This document shows positions 1 to 6,021 of a stretch of DNA of 10,507 nt, piece after piece (the first letter of the stretch is position 1; every line of letters starts with the position of its first letter). The stretch spans positions 1-10,507 of the forward strand of contig CAIQJW010000302.1 of the NCBI GenBank assembly GCA_903872255.1. Direction: 5' to 3'. The notes below the pieces were generated by a model. The model saw only the letters and a program-made list of their open reading frames with translations, ran no database searches and was not told the origin of the DNA. Made by a program: the position numbers and the translations under genes. The DNA comes from an uncultured delta proteobacterium. GTDB taxonomy: Bacteria > Desulfobacterota > Syntrophorhabdia > Syntrophorhabdales > Syntrophorhabdaceae.

Positions 1-147
1 ACCGCCCATTAGGACGGCTTGATTCGGCAGGATTATGGCCAGAGATCTTTTTGGGGTTTCTCCCACGCATCGGATAGCTTTCACCACCCAAGGCACCGCA
101 GCTCTCTGTGCTCGGTTGCCGAACCCTTTCGGGTTACTCCTAATGCT
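1..147 (-). promoter_or_regulatory. T-box leader, stem I (partial, runs off left edge)
   Basis: Read on the minus strand, this stretch carries the ordered hallmarks of a T-box riboswitch stem I: a GGAGTA segment (about 140-135), AGAGAG (about 107-102), the apical GGGTGGTG followed by AAGC (about 89-78), then GGGAGAAACC (about 64-55). In T-boxes the specifier codon follows GAA at this place, which would make it ACC (Thr). The edge reads AATGGGCGGT, close to the T-box antiterminator consensus (GGGTGG then ACCGCG) but with C for the usual U of UGGN. A small GNRA-type hairpin, AACCC-GAAA-GGGTT, lies at 135-122. T-boxes bind uncharged tRNA and control aminoacyl-tRNA synthetase or amino-acid genes, so a gene such as thrS would lie left of the window. 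The match was made by eye, not with a covariance model, and the 3' half is outside. Confidence 0.55.
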
Positions 148-153
148 TGTTAT

Positions 154-181
154 AGTTTATCATATCACGAGAAAATGACAA
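154..181 (-). promoter_or_regulatory. Candidate sigma70 promoter of the T-box transcript
   Basis: On the minus strand TTGTCA (181-176) is followed after 16 bases by TAAACT (159-154). This places the transcript start just upstream of the T-box stem I. TATGAT (166-161) and TATAAC (156-151) also occur here but are spaced less well from the -35 box. Confidence 0.4.
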
Positions 182-291
182 CAGTATGTCAGGGTGAAAT
201 TAAATCCAGAAGTGAATCATGAGATCAGGTCTTACAATCATATATTTATGAAAACCAGCCTTAAAGCAATAACGTGTGGACCTGCATCAGG

Positions 292-621
292 CTAGGCCTC
301 CAACAACCTTCTTTGAAGCAAGGACTGCATATCGCGCCTGCCGTCAATTACTACGAGAACATATACTCTCTTTCCCGCAATCCGATAGATCATGCGATAC
401 GGCTTAAAAAAGACTTCCCTGTAATCACGGATACCTAAATTTCGTAACTCGTTTGGATAAGAACCCCGTTCGGGGGCCGTCGACAGGCTGCCAAACACCT
501 TTTCGATTTTACTCAGCACGTATCCAGCTTTTTCCGGGGAATCATGTTCGCTTATATAACCGACGATCTCTTCGAGATCGCTGGACGCAGAACTGGTCAG
601 GAATACCTCGAACGATCTCAT
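292..621 (-). CDS. ParE/RelE-family toxin of a type II TA module
   Basis: This 109-residue protein has the size and pattern of ParE/RelE toxins: an N-terminal strand (FEVFLTSSASSDLEEI), a helical hairpin up to about residue 45, and the C-terminal core of strands with R-x-Y-REVFFKPYRMIYRI followed by VYVLVVIDGRRDM. The FKPYRMIYRI segment is typical of the ParE-like branch, which usually poisons DNA gyrase, while RelE relatives cut mRNA on the ribosome. The sequence alone does not decide between the two. Its ATG overlaps the stop of the upstream antitoxin gene by 4 bases (ATGA), so the two are co-transcribed and probably translationally coupled. No terminator was seen after its stop. Confidence 0.88.
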   Translation of the reverse strand: MRSFEVFLTSSASSDLEEIVGYISEHDSPEKAGYVLSKIEKVFGSLSTAPERGSYPNELRNLGIRDYREVFFKPYRMIYRIAGKRVYVLVVIDGRRDMQSLLQRRLLEA

Positions 622-893
622 GTATTCTTTTGTTTGTCGCGCAGACGCCTGATGACATCATCGGCGGCCTCGGTCTTCCCGTCGTCAACCTGTTTATTGC
701 CAAGTGCCAGTATCTTCAAGAGGGCCATCGTTTCCATCGTCTGCTCATAGCTTTCTATATCTTGTATAATAGCCTTTGCCGTTCCATTCTGGGTAATGAT
801 GAGCGGTTCCTTTTGTCCCCCTATATCTCTGACTATCTCGGATGCATGGGCCTTTAAATAACTGATGGGTTTTATGCGGCTGGATAATTTCAT
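618..893 (-). CDS. Phd/YefM-family antitoxin
   Basis: The predicted 91 residues fit the Phd/YefM antitoxin family: an N-terminal DNA-binding part (IKPISYLKAHASEIVRDI), the strand pair EPLIITQNGTAKAIIQDIESYEQ, and a charged, probably disordered tail (DDVIRRLRDKQ) that would wrap the toxin. It neutralises the ParE-like toxin encoded directly downstream and should repress its own promoter. I chose the ATG at 893 because GAGGTG sits 4 bases upstream; an in-frame GTG at 899 overlaps that ribosome binding site and is less likely. The gene ends in an ATGA overlap with the toxin gene. Confidence 0.88.
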   Translation of the reverse strand: MKLSSRIKPISYLKAHASEIVRDIGGQKEPLIITQNGTAKAIIQDIESYEQTMETMALLKILALGNKQVDDGKTEAADDVIRRLRDKQKNT

Positions 894-920
894 AGTCACC
901 TCGCTGCCTCAACCTGACCG

Positions 921-949
921 ATTATAGTCCGAATATAGGTCAATGTCAA
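921..949 (-). promoter_or_regulatory. Perfect-consensus sigma70 promoter of the phd-parE operon
   Basis: On the minus strand TTGACA (949-944) and TATAAT (926-921) are separated by exactly 17 bases, so both hexamers and the spacing match the sigma70 consensus. The start codon is 28 bases downstream of the -10 box. The arms TGACC (915-919) and GGTCA (938-942) on the plus strand enclose the -10 region and could be half-sites for the Phd antitoxin, though the interior is not palindromic. A maximal promoter held down by an autorepressor fits TA logic. Confidence 0.75.
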
Positions 950-1129
950 TCAAGGGGCGCGCGAGGAGATAATAATAATTGCATCCCCTGAAATTTCAGC
1001 GGAGGTTGGTATATCTGGTATAGCTTTTGATAATATACAAAACATCGGTAAATTATGGAGTTTGAATATGTGGATTACATCAAATCTCACAAATGCAGGG
1101 CATACGAGGCTGGAGTTCACATATTCCCG
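950..1129. other. Gene-free stretch between phd-parE and the first repeat
   Basis: I see no convincing gene here. A plus-strand frame of 49 codons (1055-1204, starting MEFEYVDYIK) runs through the repeat copy R1 into the end of the HD gene. It has no recognisable domain and no good ribosome binding site, so I do not call it. The part from about 1090 resembles the region before repeat R2: AATGCAGGGC here against AATGCAAGGC there. Confidence 0.4.
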
Positions 1130-1179
1130 GGAAAAAGACTATCTGTTCCGAAGTTATTTAGTTATTTACGGTCGTCCCT
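1130..1179 (-). repeat. Dispersed repeat, copy R1
   Basis: This is the first of six copies of a core of about 48 bp. On the minus strand the core starts AGGGACGACC, continues with the tandem octamer AAATAACT, and ends GATAGCC followed by a T-run. Copy R1 begins 10 bases after the stop codon of the HD-domain gene and contains the variant CTTCGGAAC. The TAA codons at offsets 0, 4 and 8 of the TAAATAAC block close all three minus-strand frames. R1 and R2 share a 5' flank that differs from that of R3-R6. Confidence 0.85.
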
Positions 1180-1189
1180 CTATTTCCTC

Positions 1190-1654
1190 TTACTCCAAGC
1201 GTGATCTTAATAGCCGAACAGCTTCTTCTGTATTCAGCCTGGCCGGGTCAACTTTAATCCCAACTCTCGGAAGGTCCAGTCTGTCCGCATCCCAACATGT
1301 CTGAATTGATATGTCATCACTTCTCGAATCTGCTTTGTCATGGAAACGACAGGCGAAGATCAATTGCTCCAACTGCTTCCCGGAAATGTCCAGCACCCCT
1401 TTAAAGAACAATTCCTGCACAAATGCGGCCGCTCTTTCGCCGTGGCCATCGTCGTCGGACTCATCAAGCCTTTTCGAGTCGTGCAGATAGGAAAACAGAT
1501 ATACCACTGTCAGATCGGCCCCGTTATTCTTTCCAATCGCTTGCCCAAAATCCCAGACACGGTCCCAGTGGCTTTTCCCATGAACAGAATCCAAACCCAG
1601 TTTGAAGTCGTTTTCTATCAGACTCAAAATATCCACAGGTTGTTGTACCCCCAT
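1190..1654 (-). CDS. HD-domain phosphohydrolase-like protein
   Basis: The 154 residues carry the signature of a small HD-superfamily metal-dependent hydrolase: H25 and H29 (HGKSHWDRV), the paired H58-D59 (YLHDSKR), H71 (HGERAA), H105 (CRFHD) and D122/D124 in the typical CWDADRLDL segment. The pattern HGxxHWxRV...CWDADRLDL belongs to a widespread family without a proven substrate; HD enzymes generally hydrolyse phosphate esters or nucleotides. The length matches the family, so it looks intact. It is a single gene on the minus strand, preceded by about 200 bases without a gene. A possible promoter has TTGCTT and AATAAT 17 bases apart. Its stop lies 10 bases from repeat R1. The ATG at 1654 has GGAAGG directly before it, which is tight, so the true start may differ by a few codons. 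It could be an orphan effector of this TA-rich island, but nothing shows this directly. Confidence 0.8.
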   Translation of the reverse strand: MGVQQPVDILSLIENDFKLGLDSVHGKSHWDRVWDFGQAIGKNNGADLTVVYLFSYLHDSKRLDESDDDGHGERAAAFVQELFFKGVLDISGKQLEQLIFACRFHDKADSRSDDISIQTCWDADRLDLPRVGIKVDPARLNTEEAVRLLRSRLE

Positions 1655-1854
1655 CCTTCCGCATTAATAACTGACATTATTATTCCTGATTTCCGCTGCG
1701 AAAGCAAAACCCCACTGAAACGCGAGGCCAGGTCCGGCAATACCACATTTCAGGATTTCTGAATCGGTCCAAATATCGTGTTCCTATCCCCGGCATAACG
1801 CCGAATCGCATGGCAAGATGTCGCAATGCAAGGCTTGGCACTACATTTTCTCTA

Positions 1855-1902
1855 GAAAAAGGTTATCTGTTCTGAGTTATTTAGTTATTTACGGTCGTCC
1901 CT
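1855..1902 (-). repeat. Dispersed repeat, copy R2
   Basis: This copy overlaps the stop codon of the HigA-ImmA gene: the TAG at 1903-1901 uses the first two bases (AG) of the repeat's AGGGACGACC. The copy is otherwise near-consensus, with two AAATAACT octamers. Confidence 0.88.
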
Positions 1903-3103
1903 ATATTATATAGGGGAACAATTTCTTAACAGCCCTATTGCCCAAAAGGTCGTTGAAGATCTTATAGTTGCCGTTTTCTTTTCTAATCCTCCCTGCAGGT
2001 ATGGCAGGGCTGATCCGGAAGGACGCGGCAAAACCACGAATATCGCGCGTTGAAGAGTCGCGGCCCATGTTGGCCCTTTTCCACAGATCAGGTGGTATCA
2101 GCGCTTCTGTTGCCCACTTGTCTGCGTCATTTTCGTATCTGTCCAATTCCGTCTCATCGAGATCATCGAAAAACGCAATCGATTCCTCCCCGTCAAAATG
2201 AAGTCCTACGTGAGCCAGTTCATGGCAGAGCGTAAACCAGAAGTTGTCGAGCCGATCATAGCGAAGCGTCATCGCTATTACCGGCGAACCGTCCGGAAGC
2301 TTTACCGCTGCTCCATCGAGATTGGTGTGCGGAAGATGCTGTTCTACTACAAAATGGATCCCATTCTTGAGGAGGTATTCCCGGGCCAGGAGGGGACCGT
2401 TATCGAGATAACTTAACTTCGCAAGATCCCGCGCAAAATCTATCGAAACAGTGCCGGATCTGTACGCCGGTATGGCCTGTCCCCTGGCAAGCAAAGAAAT
2501 ACGTACGCGCCACGCCGCCAGGGCGTACCTATCGCAATCGCTGCCGGCCCTCAGGTGCTGGCGAAGAAGGGCAGGCTGCAAAACATCCGCACCAAGCGGT
2601 TTCGCCCATTGCCTGATAATCTCCTCCTCCCGGCCTTTCGCCTCGGCTGCCTTTCCCGGAAAATCCAGCCATTTCCTTTTGATCATCTCGGAAAAAGGGA
2701 ACCGGCGCCAGTCAATTCGCTCAGATATCTCCGGTACCTTCTTATCGGTCTCCATGAGAAGCACATCCGCAGGAATCCCCAATCCCTCGTGGAGCTTGCG
2801 TATCATGGTAATGCTAAGAGGCCTGCGGCGGGACAACACTTCCGAAACCTTACTGCGGCTGCCGATAAACGGGATCAGGTCTGCCTGCTTGAGACCCGCC
2901 TGTTCCATGCGAAACTTGATCGCCTCAACAGGGTCAGGAAGACCAATCGAATGCGTCTTTTCCTCATAGAGTTCAACAAGTGTCGACAACAATTCCAATT
3001 CCTCCCCTTCCGGGGTCCCGGGTCTGGCATCCATAAGTTCGTTAATCCTTGACAGGGCTGCATCATATTCTTTTTCATTCTTAATGACCTTTGGTATCAT
3101 CAT
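1901..3103 (-). CDS. HigA-type antitoxin fused to an ImmA/IrrE metallopeptidase domain
   Basis: The protein has 400 residues. Residues 1-110 match HigA antitoxins: an N-terminal helical arm (EYDAALSRINELMDA...ELLSTLVELYEEK), then a Xre-type helix-turn-helix (AIKFRMEQAGLKQADL...GSRSKVSEVL, about 61-110). The C-terminal half is an ImmA/IrrE (COG2856-like) zinc metallopeptidase with H294-E-L-A-H298 as the HExxH motif and the downstream E324 of YENDADKWATEALIP as the likely third ligand. Classical HigA is about 95-140 residues, so this is a fused form. The family often cleaves or senses repressors, which suggests a built-in switch for the antitoxin; that is inference. The ATG at 3103 overlaps the HigB stop by 4 bases (ATGA), giving toxin-first order as in other higBA operons. 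The stop codon lies within repeat R2. Confidence 0.9.
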   Translation of the reverse strand: MMIPKVIKNEKEYDAALSRINELMDARPGTPEGEELELLSTLVELYEEKTHSIGLPDPVEAIKFRMEQAGLKQADLIPFIGSRSKVSEVLSRRRPLSITMIRKLHEGLGIPADVLLMETDKKVPEISERIDWRRFPFSEMIKRKWLDFPGKAAEAKGREEEIIRQWAKPLGADVLQPALLRQHLRAGSDCDRYALAAWRVRISLLARGQAIPAYRSGTVSIDFARDLAKLSYLDNGPLLAREYLLKNGIHFVVEQHLPHTNLDGAAVKLPDGSPVIAMTLRYDRLDNFWFTLCHELAHVGLHFDGEESIAFFDDLDETELDRYENDADKWATEALIPPDLWKRANMGRDSSTRDIRGFAASFRISPAIPAGRIRKENGNYKIFNDLLGNRAVKKLFPYII

Positions 3104-3393
3104 ATCACCCCGGCATTTATTCCATCGTATTCTTTATGTGTGCCGATGAATCGAACGAGGACTATCGCCGCCTGATAATTCACTTTCACGACCAGCCTGT
3201 ACTTGTTCCCGCAAATATTGAAAACCGCCCTGTTATCTCCTAATAGACTGGCACTCCTATAATAAGCCTTAATGTCCGCCGGGCCTTGCCAGCTCGCATT
3301 CTCTGTCTCTGCGAACCATGCCTTGAGGGACCCCTCAGCATCGGGATGTTTACTCCAGAATTCACGCAAGGTTCTTTTTGCAATGACCCTCAT
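3100..3393 (-). CDS. higB: HigB-type toxin (mRNA interferase)
   Basis: The 97 residues match the HigB_toxin family over the full length: MRVIAKRTLREFW at the start, LKAWFAE, the W-x-x-P-x-D-I-K segment (WQGPADIKAYYRSAS), NRAVFNICGNKYRLVVKVNY and the closing FIGTHKEYD. Relatives are ribosome-dependent endoribonucleases that cut translated mRNA. The gene is the first of the operon, with a near-consensus promoter 13 to 41 bases upstream and a 4-base overlap with the antitoxin gene behind it. The ribosome binding site (GAGACGG) is weak, so toxin output is probably kept low relative to antitoxin. Confidence 0.92.
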   Translation of the reverse strand: MRVIAKRTLREFWSKHPDAEGSLKAWFAETENASWQGPADIKAYYRSASLLGDNRAVFNICGNKYRLVVKVNYQAAIVLVRFIGTHKEYDGINAGVI

Positions 3394-3405
3394 TTTCCGT
3401 CTCTA

Positions 3406-3434
3406 ATAATAATATGTTCCCAATATGTTGTCAA
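3406..3434 (-). promoter_or_regulatory. sigma70 promoter of the higB-higA operon
   Basis: On the minus strand TTGACA (3434-3429) and TATTAT (3411-3406) are 17 bases apart, one mismatch from full consensus. The spacer contains ATTGGGAAC, which repeats the GGGAA half-site of the palindrome at 3444-3458, so HigA binding could cover the promoter. Confidence 0.7.
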
Positions 3435-3443
3435 CTACTATTA

Positions 3444-3458
3444 TTCCCATAATGGGAA
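3444..3458. promoter_or_regulatory. Palindromic operator candidate for HigA
   Basis: TTCCCAT-A-ATGGGAA is a perfect inverted repeat with 7-bp arms and one central base, directly upstream of the higB -35 box. A further half-site (GTTCCCAAT, 3416-3424) lies between the -35 and -10 boxes. The position and the two related sites suit cooperative autorepression by the HigA helix-turn-helix dimer. Confidence 0.6.
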
Positions 3459-3464
3459 CTTTAC

Positions 3465-3495
3465 GTCGCGTTGGGGTCAAATCTTTATCGTTGAA
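3465..3495 (+). repeat. 31-bp repeat, copy 1 (GTCGCG...CGTTGAA)
   Basis: These 31 bases occur again without a mismatch at 5119-5149. The motif includes GGGGTCAAATC followed by TTTATCGTTGAA. Copy 1 ends exactly where the GNAT gene fragment begins, so it marks the breakpoint that removed the 5' part of that gene. The motif resembles flank sequences I associate with IS200-like REP-associated transposase genes; that link is from memory and unproven here. Confidence 0.75.
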
Positions 3496-3693
3496 CAGGG
3501 TATCGGACTCGGCGGCGCTCTCCTGGCCAACGCCCTCGGACGCGTGATACAGTCCGAAATTGCCGCCTTTGCGATGATAGTTGATGCCAAAGATTACAGG
3601 GCAAGTGCCTTCTATCGACACCACGGCTTCATCGAAACAACAAACGAGCCTCTGACCTTGTTCCTGCCGCTTGCCGCCGTCAATCTAAAATAA
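3496..3693 (+). pseudogene. 3' fragment of a GNAT toxin gene, copy 1
   Basis: The frame encodes the last 65 residues of a GNAT acetyltransferase of the TacT-like toxin type: G-x-G-G-ALLANALGRVIQSEIAAFAMIVDAKDYRASAFYRHHGF and a normal C-terminus (LPLAAVNLK). Such toxins acetylate aminoacyl-tRNA. The N-terminal half, including most of the acetyl-CoA site, is missing, and no DUF1778-type antitoxin is present. The break is at 3496, where sequence shared with copy 2 (8608 onwards) gives way to the 31-bp repeat. The fragment and about 105 bases behind it, including repeat R3, are a diverged copy of 8608-8949. Confidence 0.85.
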
Positions 3694-3701
3694 CCCCTGG
3701 T

Positions 3702-3800
3702 GGGTCAGTTTTAGGTTATCACAACCAGTTGTCGAACGGAGAGAGTGGGTTGTCTTGGAAAGAGGCTATCTGTTCTGAGTTATTTATTTACGGTCGTCCT
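3702..3800 (-). repeat. Dispersed repeat, extended copy R3 (core 3757-3800)
   Basis: The extended form on the plus strand starts GGGTCAGTTTTAGGTTATCA, goes through ACAACCAGTTGT (a near-perfect palindrome) and GAACGGAGAGAG, and ends in the repeat core. The core has lost 4 bases, leaving TAAATAAATAAC on the minus strand, and ends GTCGTCCTT in place of GTCGTCCCT. It follows the GNAT fragment and precedes the Fic gene. Confidence 0.85.
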
Positions 3801-3934
3801 TCTACGTTACCGGAGGACTGGCAGATTCCACTTTGAAGTGGAATTCACCCTACGAAGACTTATTAAATGTTTCTTGCATTTCCTTTAATAACGAGATAAC
3901 ATATGAAAGAAATTTTAATAAGGAGCGGCACGCC

Positions 3935-5107
3935 GTGAAACGCGGACCAACAGGTAAATATATCGTTACTTCAACAGCTGGAAATGAGCCGGTCAGGGCT
4001 TTCCTGCCCCAACCCCTTCCTCCTGACCCTCCCCTGTTGGTCGATGATGTTATGCGAGACACACTTGATCGGGCGCTCCTGGCCCTCGGCCGCCTGGACG
4101 GTGTTACAGCCCTCCTCCCTGATACCCGGCTATTCCTTTATATGTACGTGCGAAAAGAAGCCGTGCTGTCATCCCAAATAGAGGGTACCCAGTCTTCTCT
4201 TTCAGACCTTCTGCTGTTCGAGATCGAGGAGGCGCCAGGCGTTCCACTGAATGATGTCATGGAGGTCTCAAGCTATGTCGCAGCTCTCGAGCATGGCCTC
4301 TCCCGTTGCCAGGAAGGCTTCCCGTTGTCAAATCGACTGATAAGGGAAATTCATGAAGTCCTGCTTCGAGATGGCCGGGGCAGTCAAAAATCACCGGGGG
4401 AATTTAGGCGGTCGCAGAACTGGATCGGGGGAACCAGGCCGGGAAACGCTGTCTTCGTGCCGCCGCCTCCCGACAGGGTGGCGGAGTCGATGTCCGCCCT
4501 TGAGCTATTCCTTCATGACAAACCCGAAAGATCTCCCCTTCTCATCAAGGCAGCTCTTGCCCACGCTCAGTTCGAGACCATCCACCCCTTTCTCGATGGA
4601 AACGGGAGGGTCGGGAGACTCCTCGTACCCCTCCTGCTATGCATCGAGGGCGTATTGACCGAGCCCGTGTTCTACCTCAGTCTGTATTTCAAATCCCACC
4701 GGGCCAGATACTACGAGCTCTTGAACGCAATACGAACCGAAGGGGATTGGGAGGCATGGGTCCAATTCTTTTTGGAAGGCGTACGCGAGATGTCGGAGAG
4801 CGCCGTCAGCACCGCCCGCCGTCTGGCGGACATGGTGGAGCACGACCGCGCACGTATACAAAAGCTCGGCCGCGTGTCAGGATCTGCTCTTCAGATACAT
4901 CAATCCCTTCAGAGGAGGCCTCTCTCCACACTCGCATCGCTTGTAAGGGAAACCCGTCTTACGATGCCGACCGTCACAAAGGCCGTCAAGGCCCTCGAAG
5001 AGGCAGGTATCGTTACCGAAATTACCGGCCGCCGCCGGGGCAGGATTTACAACTATCGAGAGTATATGGATATCATGAGCGAGGGGACCCGGTTGACGGA
5101 CGTTTAG
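3935..5107 (+). CDS. Fic-family AMP-transferase with N-terminal inhibitory helix and C-terminal winged helix
   Basis: From the GTG at 3935 the protein has 390 residues. The start is chosen because AAGGAG lies about 9 bases upstream and because VKRGPTGKYIVTST is the usual family start; an ATG at 3833 would add 34 residues unlike the family. Features in order: a proline-rich N-terminus, the inhibitory motif S79-xxx-E83-G84 (class II Fic, inhibitor in the same chain), the flap region (FRRSQNWIGG...FVPPPP), and the catalytic motif H217-P-F-L-D-G-N-G-R-V-G-R228. A winged-helix domain sits at the C-terminus (STLASLVRETRLTMPTVTKAVKALEEAGIVTEI). Fic enzymes move AMP from ATP to Ser/Thr/Tyr hydroxyls of target proteins; class II members are self-inhibited through the Glu that competes with the ATP phosphate. 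All key residues are present, so it looks functional. Its target is unknown. Confidence 0.93.
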   Translation: MKRGPTGKYIVTSTAGNEPVRAFLPQPLPPDPPLLVDDVMRDTLDRALLALGRLDGVTALLPDTRLFLYMYVRKEAVLSSQIEGTQSSLSDLLLFEIEEAPGVPLNDVMEVSSYVAALEHGLSRCQEGFPLSNRLIREIHEVLLRDGRGSQKSPGEFRRSQNWIGGTRPGNAVFVPPPPDRVAESMSALELFLHDKPERSPLLIKAALAHAQFETIHPFLDGNGRVGRLLVPLLLCIEGVLTEPVFYLSLYFKSHRARYYELLNAIRTEGDWEAWVQFFLEGVREMSESAVSTARRLADMVEHDRARIQKLGRVSGSALQIHQSLQRRPLSTLASLVRETRLTMPTVTKAVKALEEAGIVTEITGRRRGRIYNYREYMDIMSEGTRLTDV

Positions 5108-5118
5108 CCCGCCAATCT

Positions 5119-5149
5119 GTCGCGTTGGGGTCAAATCTTTATCGTTGAA
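5119..5149 (+). repeat. 31-bp repeat, copy 2
   Basis: Identical to 3465-3495. It begins 12 bases after the Fic stop codon. Beyond base 5149 the two copies diverge completely. The two copies flank the interval with GNAT fragment 1, repeat R3 and the Fic gene as direct repeats about 1.65 kb apart, so recombination between them would excise the Fic gene. Confidence 0.75.
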
Positions 5150-5345
5150 TATGAAGCGCTGTCCACGCCAATCTTCTTTGTTTCTTTTTCGCCGGAATAA
5201 AATGTCCCGTTATTACCATTGTTATCAGGTGTCGCTCTCTCCATCATCTTCGGGTTCGGACTCCCGGGAAGAATCTCTTCAATAATTAAATAAATGCTGG
5301 TTCAAATCCCAATTTTAGTTCTTGAAGAGCATCCCTTTTGTTCCT

Positions 5346-5645
5346 TTAATCCCGAACCCTGTTCATCTCCACAATCCGGTAAACCTCTTTTCGATGAATG
5401 ATCCCGAGTATCAATATTTCGATGCCTCGAACGAGATAAACGACACGGTAGTCACCGACACGGAGTTTCCAGTAGCCTTTCAGTGTTCTTGTGAGGGGTT
5501 CGCCGTATTCCTGCGGCGCCGTGAGGAGTCTTGTTTCTATGGCCTGTTTGATCCTGCCGGCAGTTCTTCTGTCAAGTTTCGGGATGTCCTCGGTTTTCAC
5601 TGATGGATGGTACTTGAGGGTGTAATTCACCTCAACCCCAGACAT
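5346..5645 (-). CDS. RelE/ParE-superfamily toxin
   Basis: With the ATG at 5645 the protein has 99 residues (MSGVEVNYTLKYHPSV). The RelE-type core is clear: an N-terminal strand, helices (DIPKLDRRTAGRIKQAIETRLLTAPQEYG), then LTRTLKGYWKLRVGDYRVVYLV and the final strand ILILGIIHRKEVYRIV. The K-G-Y-W-K-L-R-V-G-D-Y-R-V-V-Y segment is typical of RelE mRNA interferases. The gene overlaps the end of the antitoxin gene by 14 bases. A GTG a few codons later (5633) would give the shorter start MNYTLKYHP and is possible. An ATG at 5699 would start deep inside the antitoxin gene and is unlikely. Confidence 0.87.
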   Translation of the reverse strand: MSGVEVNYTLKYHPSVKTEDIPKLDRRTAGRIKQAIETRLLTAPQEYGEPLTRTLKGYWKLRVGDYRVVYLVRGIEILILGIIHRKEVYRIVEMNRVRD

Positions 5646-5859
5646 CCTCGTGCGTGTCCGCTTTTTTTGCGTCAAAACTCTTTTCTCTGCGCTCGGCAAA
5701 CGCGGCGAGGGTCAGGTCTTCGCGAAGTTCGATCGCTTCCCTCACCAGGTCCCTCACTACCATGGACTTCGACAAGCCCTGTCTTTTAGCTATCTCATCC
5801 ACCGCAGCATACAGTGTTTTCTCCAAAACCACATTTACCCGTGCATTTTTCGTCGGCAT
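5632..5859 (-). CDS. Ribbon-helix-helix antitoxin
   Basis: The 75 residues from the ATG at 5859 start MPTKNARVNVVLEKTLYAAV, a basic strand followed by a helix (DEIAKRQGLSKSMVVRDLVREAIEL), the usual ribbon-helix-helix layout. A charged tail (DLTLAAFAERREKSFDAKKADTHEDVWG) should bind the toxin. An AAAGGAG lies 6 bases before this ATG, which decides against the in-frame ATG at 5889, because that codon lies inside the operator and upstream of the transcript start. It is the first gene of the operon and partner of the RelE-like toxin. Confidence 0.88.
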   Translation of the reverse strand: MPTKNARVNVVLEKTLYAAVDEIAKRQGLSKSMVVRDLVREAIELREDLTLAAFAERREKSFDAKKADTHEDVWG

Positions 5860-5876
5860 GGCAACTCCTTTCGCCG

Positions 5877-5893
5877 ATAAGTGTAACACTTAT
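5877..5893. promoter_or_regulatory. Perfect 17-bp palindromic operator
   Basis: ATAAGTGT-A-ACACTTAT is a perfect inverted repeat with 8-bp arms around one base. It covers the -10 box of the antitoxin-toxin promoter, which is what autorepression by a ribbon-helix-helix dimer would need. Confidence 0.75.
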
Positions 5894-5908
5894 GATACAC
5901 CTCGTCAA
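5880..5908 (-). promoter_or_regulatory. sigma70 promoter of the antitoxin-relE operon
   Basis: On the minus strand TTGACG (5908-5903) is followed after 17 bases by TACACT (5885-5880). The -10 box lies inside the 17-bp palindrome. The untranslated leader would be about 15 bases, enough for the AAAGGAG ribosome binding site. Confidence 0.65.
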
Positions 5909-6021
5909 GCCGGGGAAACAACTTGTTTTCTTGGGATGTCCCCCCGAGGCCCACTAATCTCCCCAATGATACACCCGGCGTTGCTTATTCGGAATGAGCA
6001 TGATAAAAGAATGTTGGTACG

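Noticed and set aside
1055..1204. Small plus-strand gene (MEFEYVDYIK...) similar to BrnT toxins
   Set aside because: Only the first few residues resemble BrnT. The rest is translated repeat R1 and antisense HD gene, and no BrnA partner exists.
1130..1902. Repeats as integron attC sites of a cassette array
   Set aside because: Neither the core nor the extended form contains the GTTRRRY and RYYYAAC core sites, and no long imperfect inverted repeat pairs the two ends. Genes of both strands and large multi-gene intervals also lie between copies.
3286..3693. A 135-codon plus-strand gene leading into the GNAT fragment
   Set aside because: Its first half lies antisense to the higB gene and its promoter region and has no domain. 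Only the part from 3496 has homology.
5290..5320. GGTTCAAATCC as the T-arm of a tRNA or an attachment site
   Set aside because: The bases around it do not form the 5-bp T-stem, and no acceptor, D- or anticodon arm is present upstream.
5929..5948. CTTGGG...CCCGAG hairpin as a terminator
   Set aside because: The stem needs a wobble pair and no T-run follows on either strand; no gene ends next to it.
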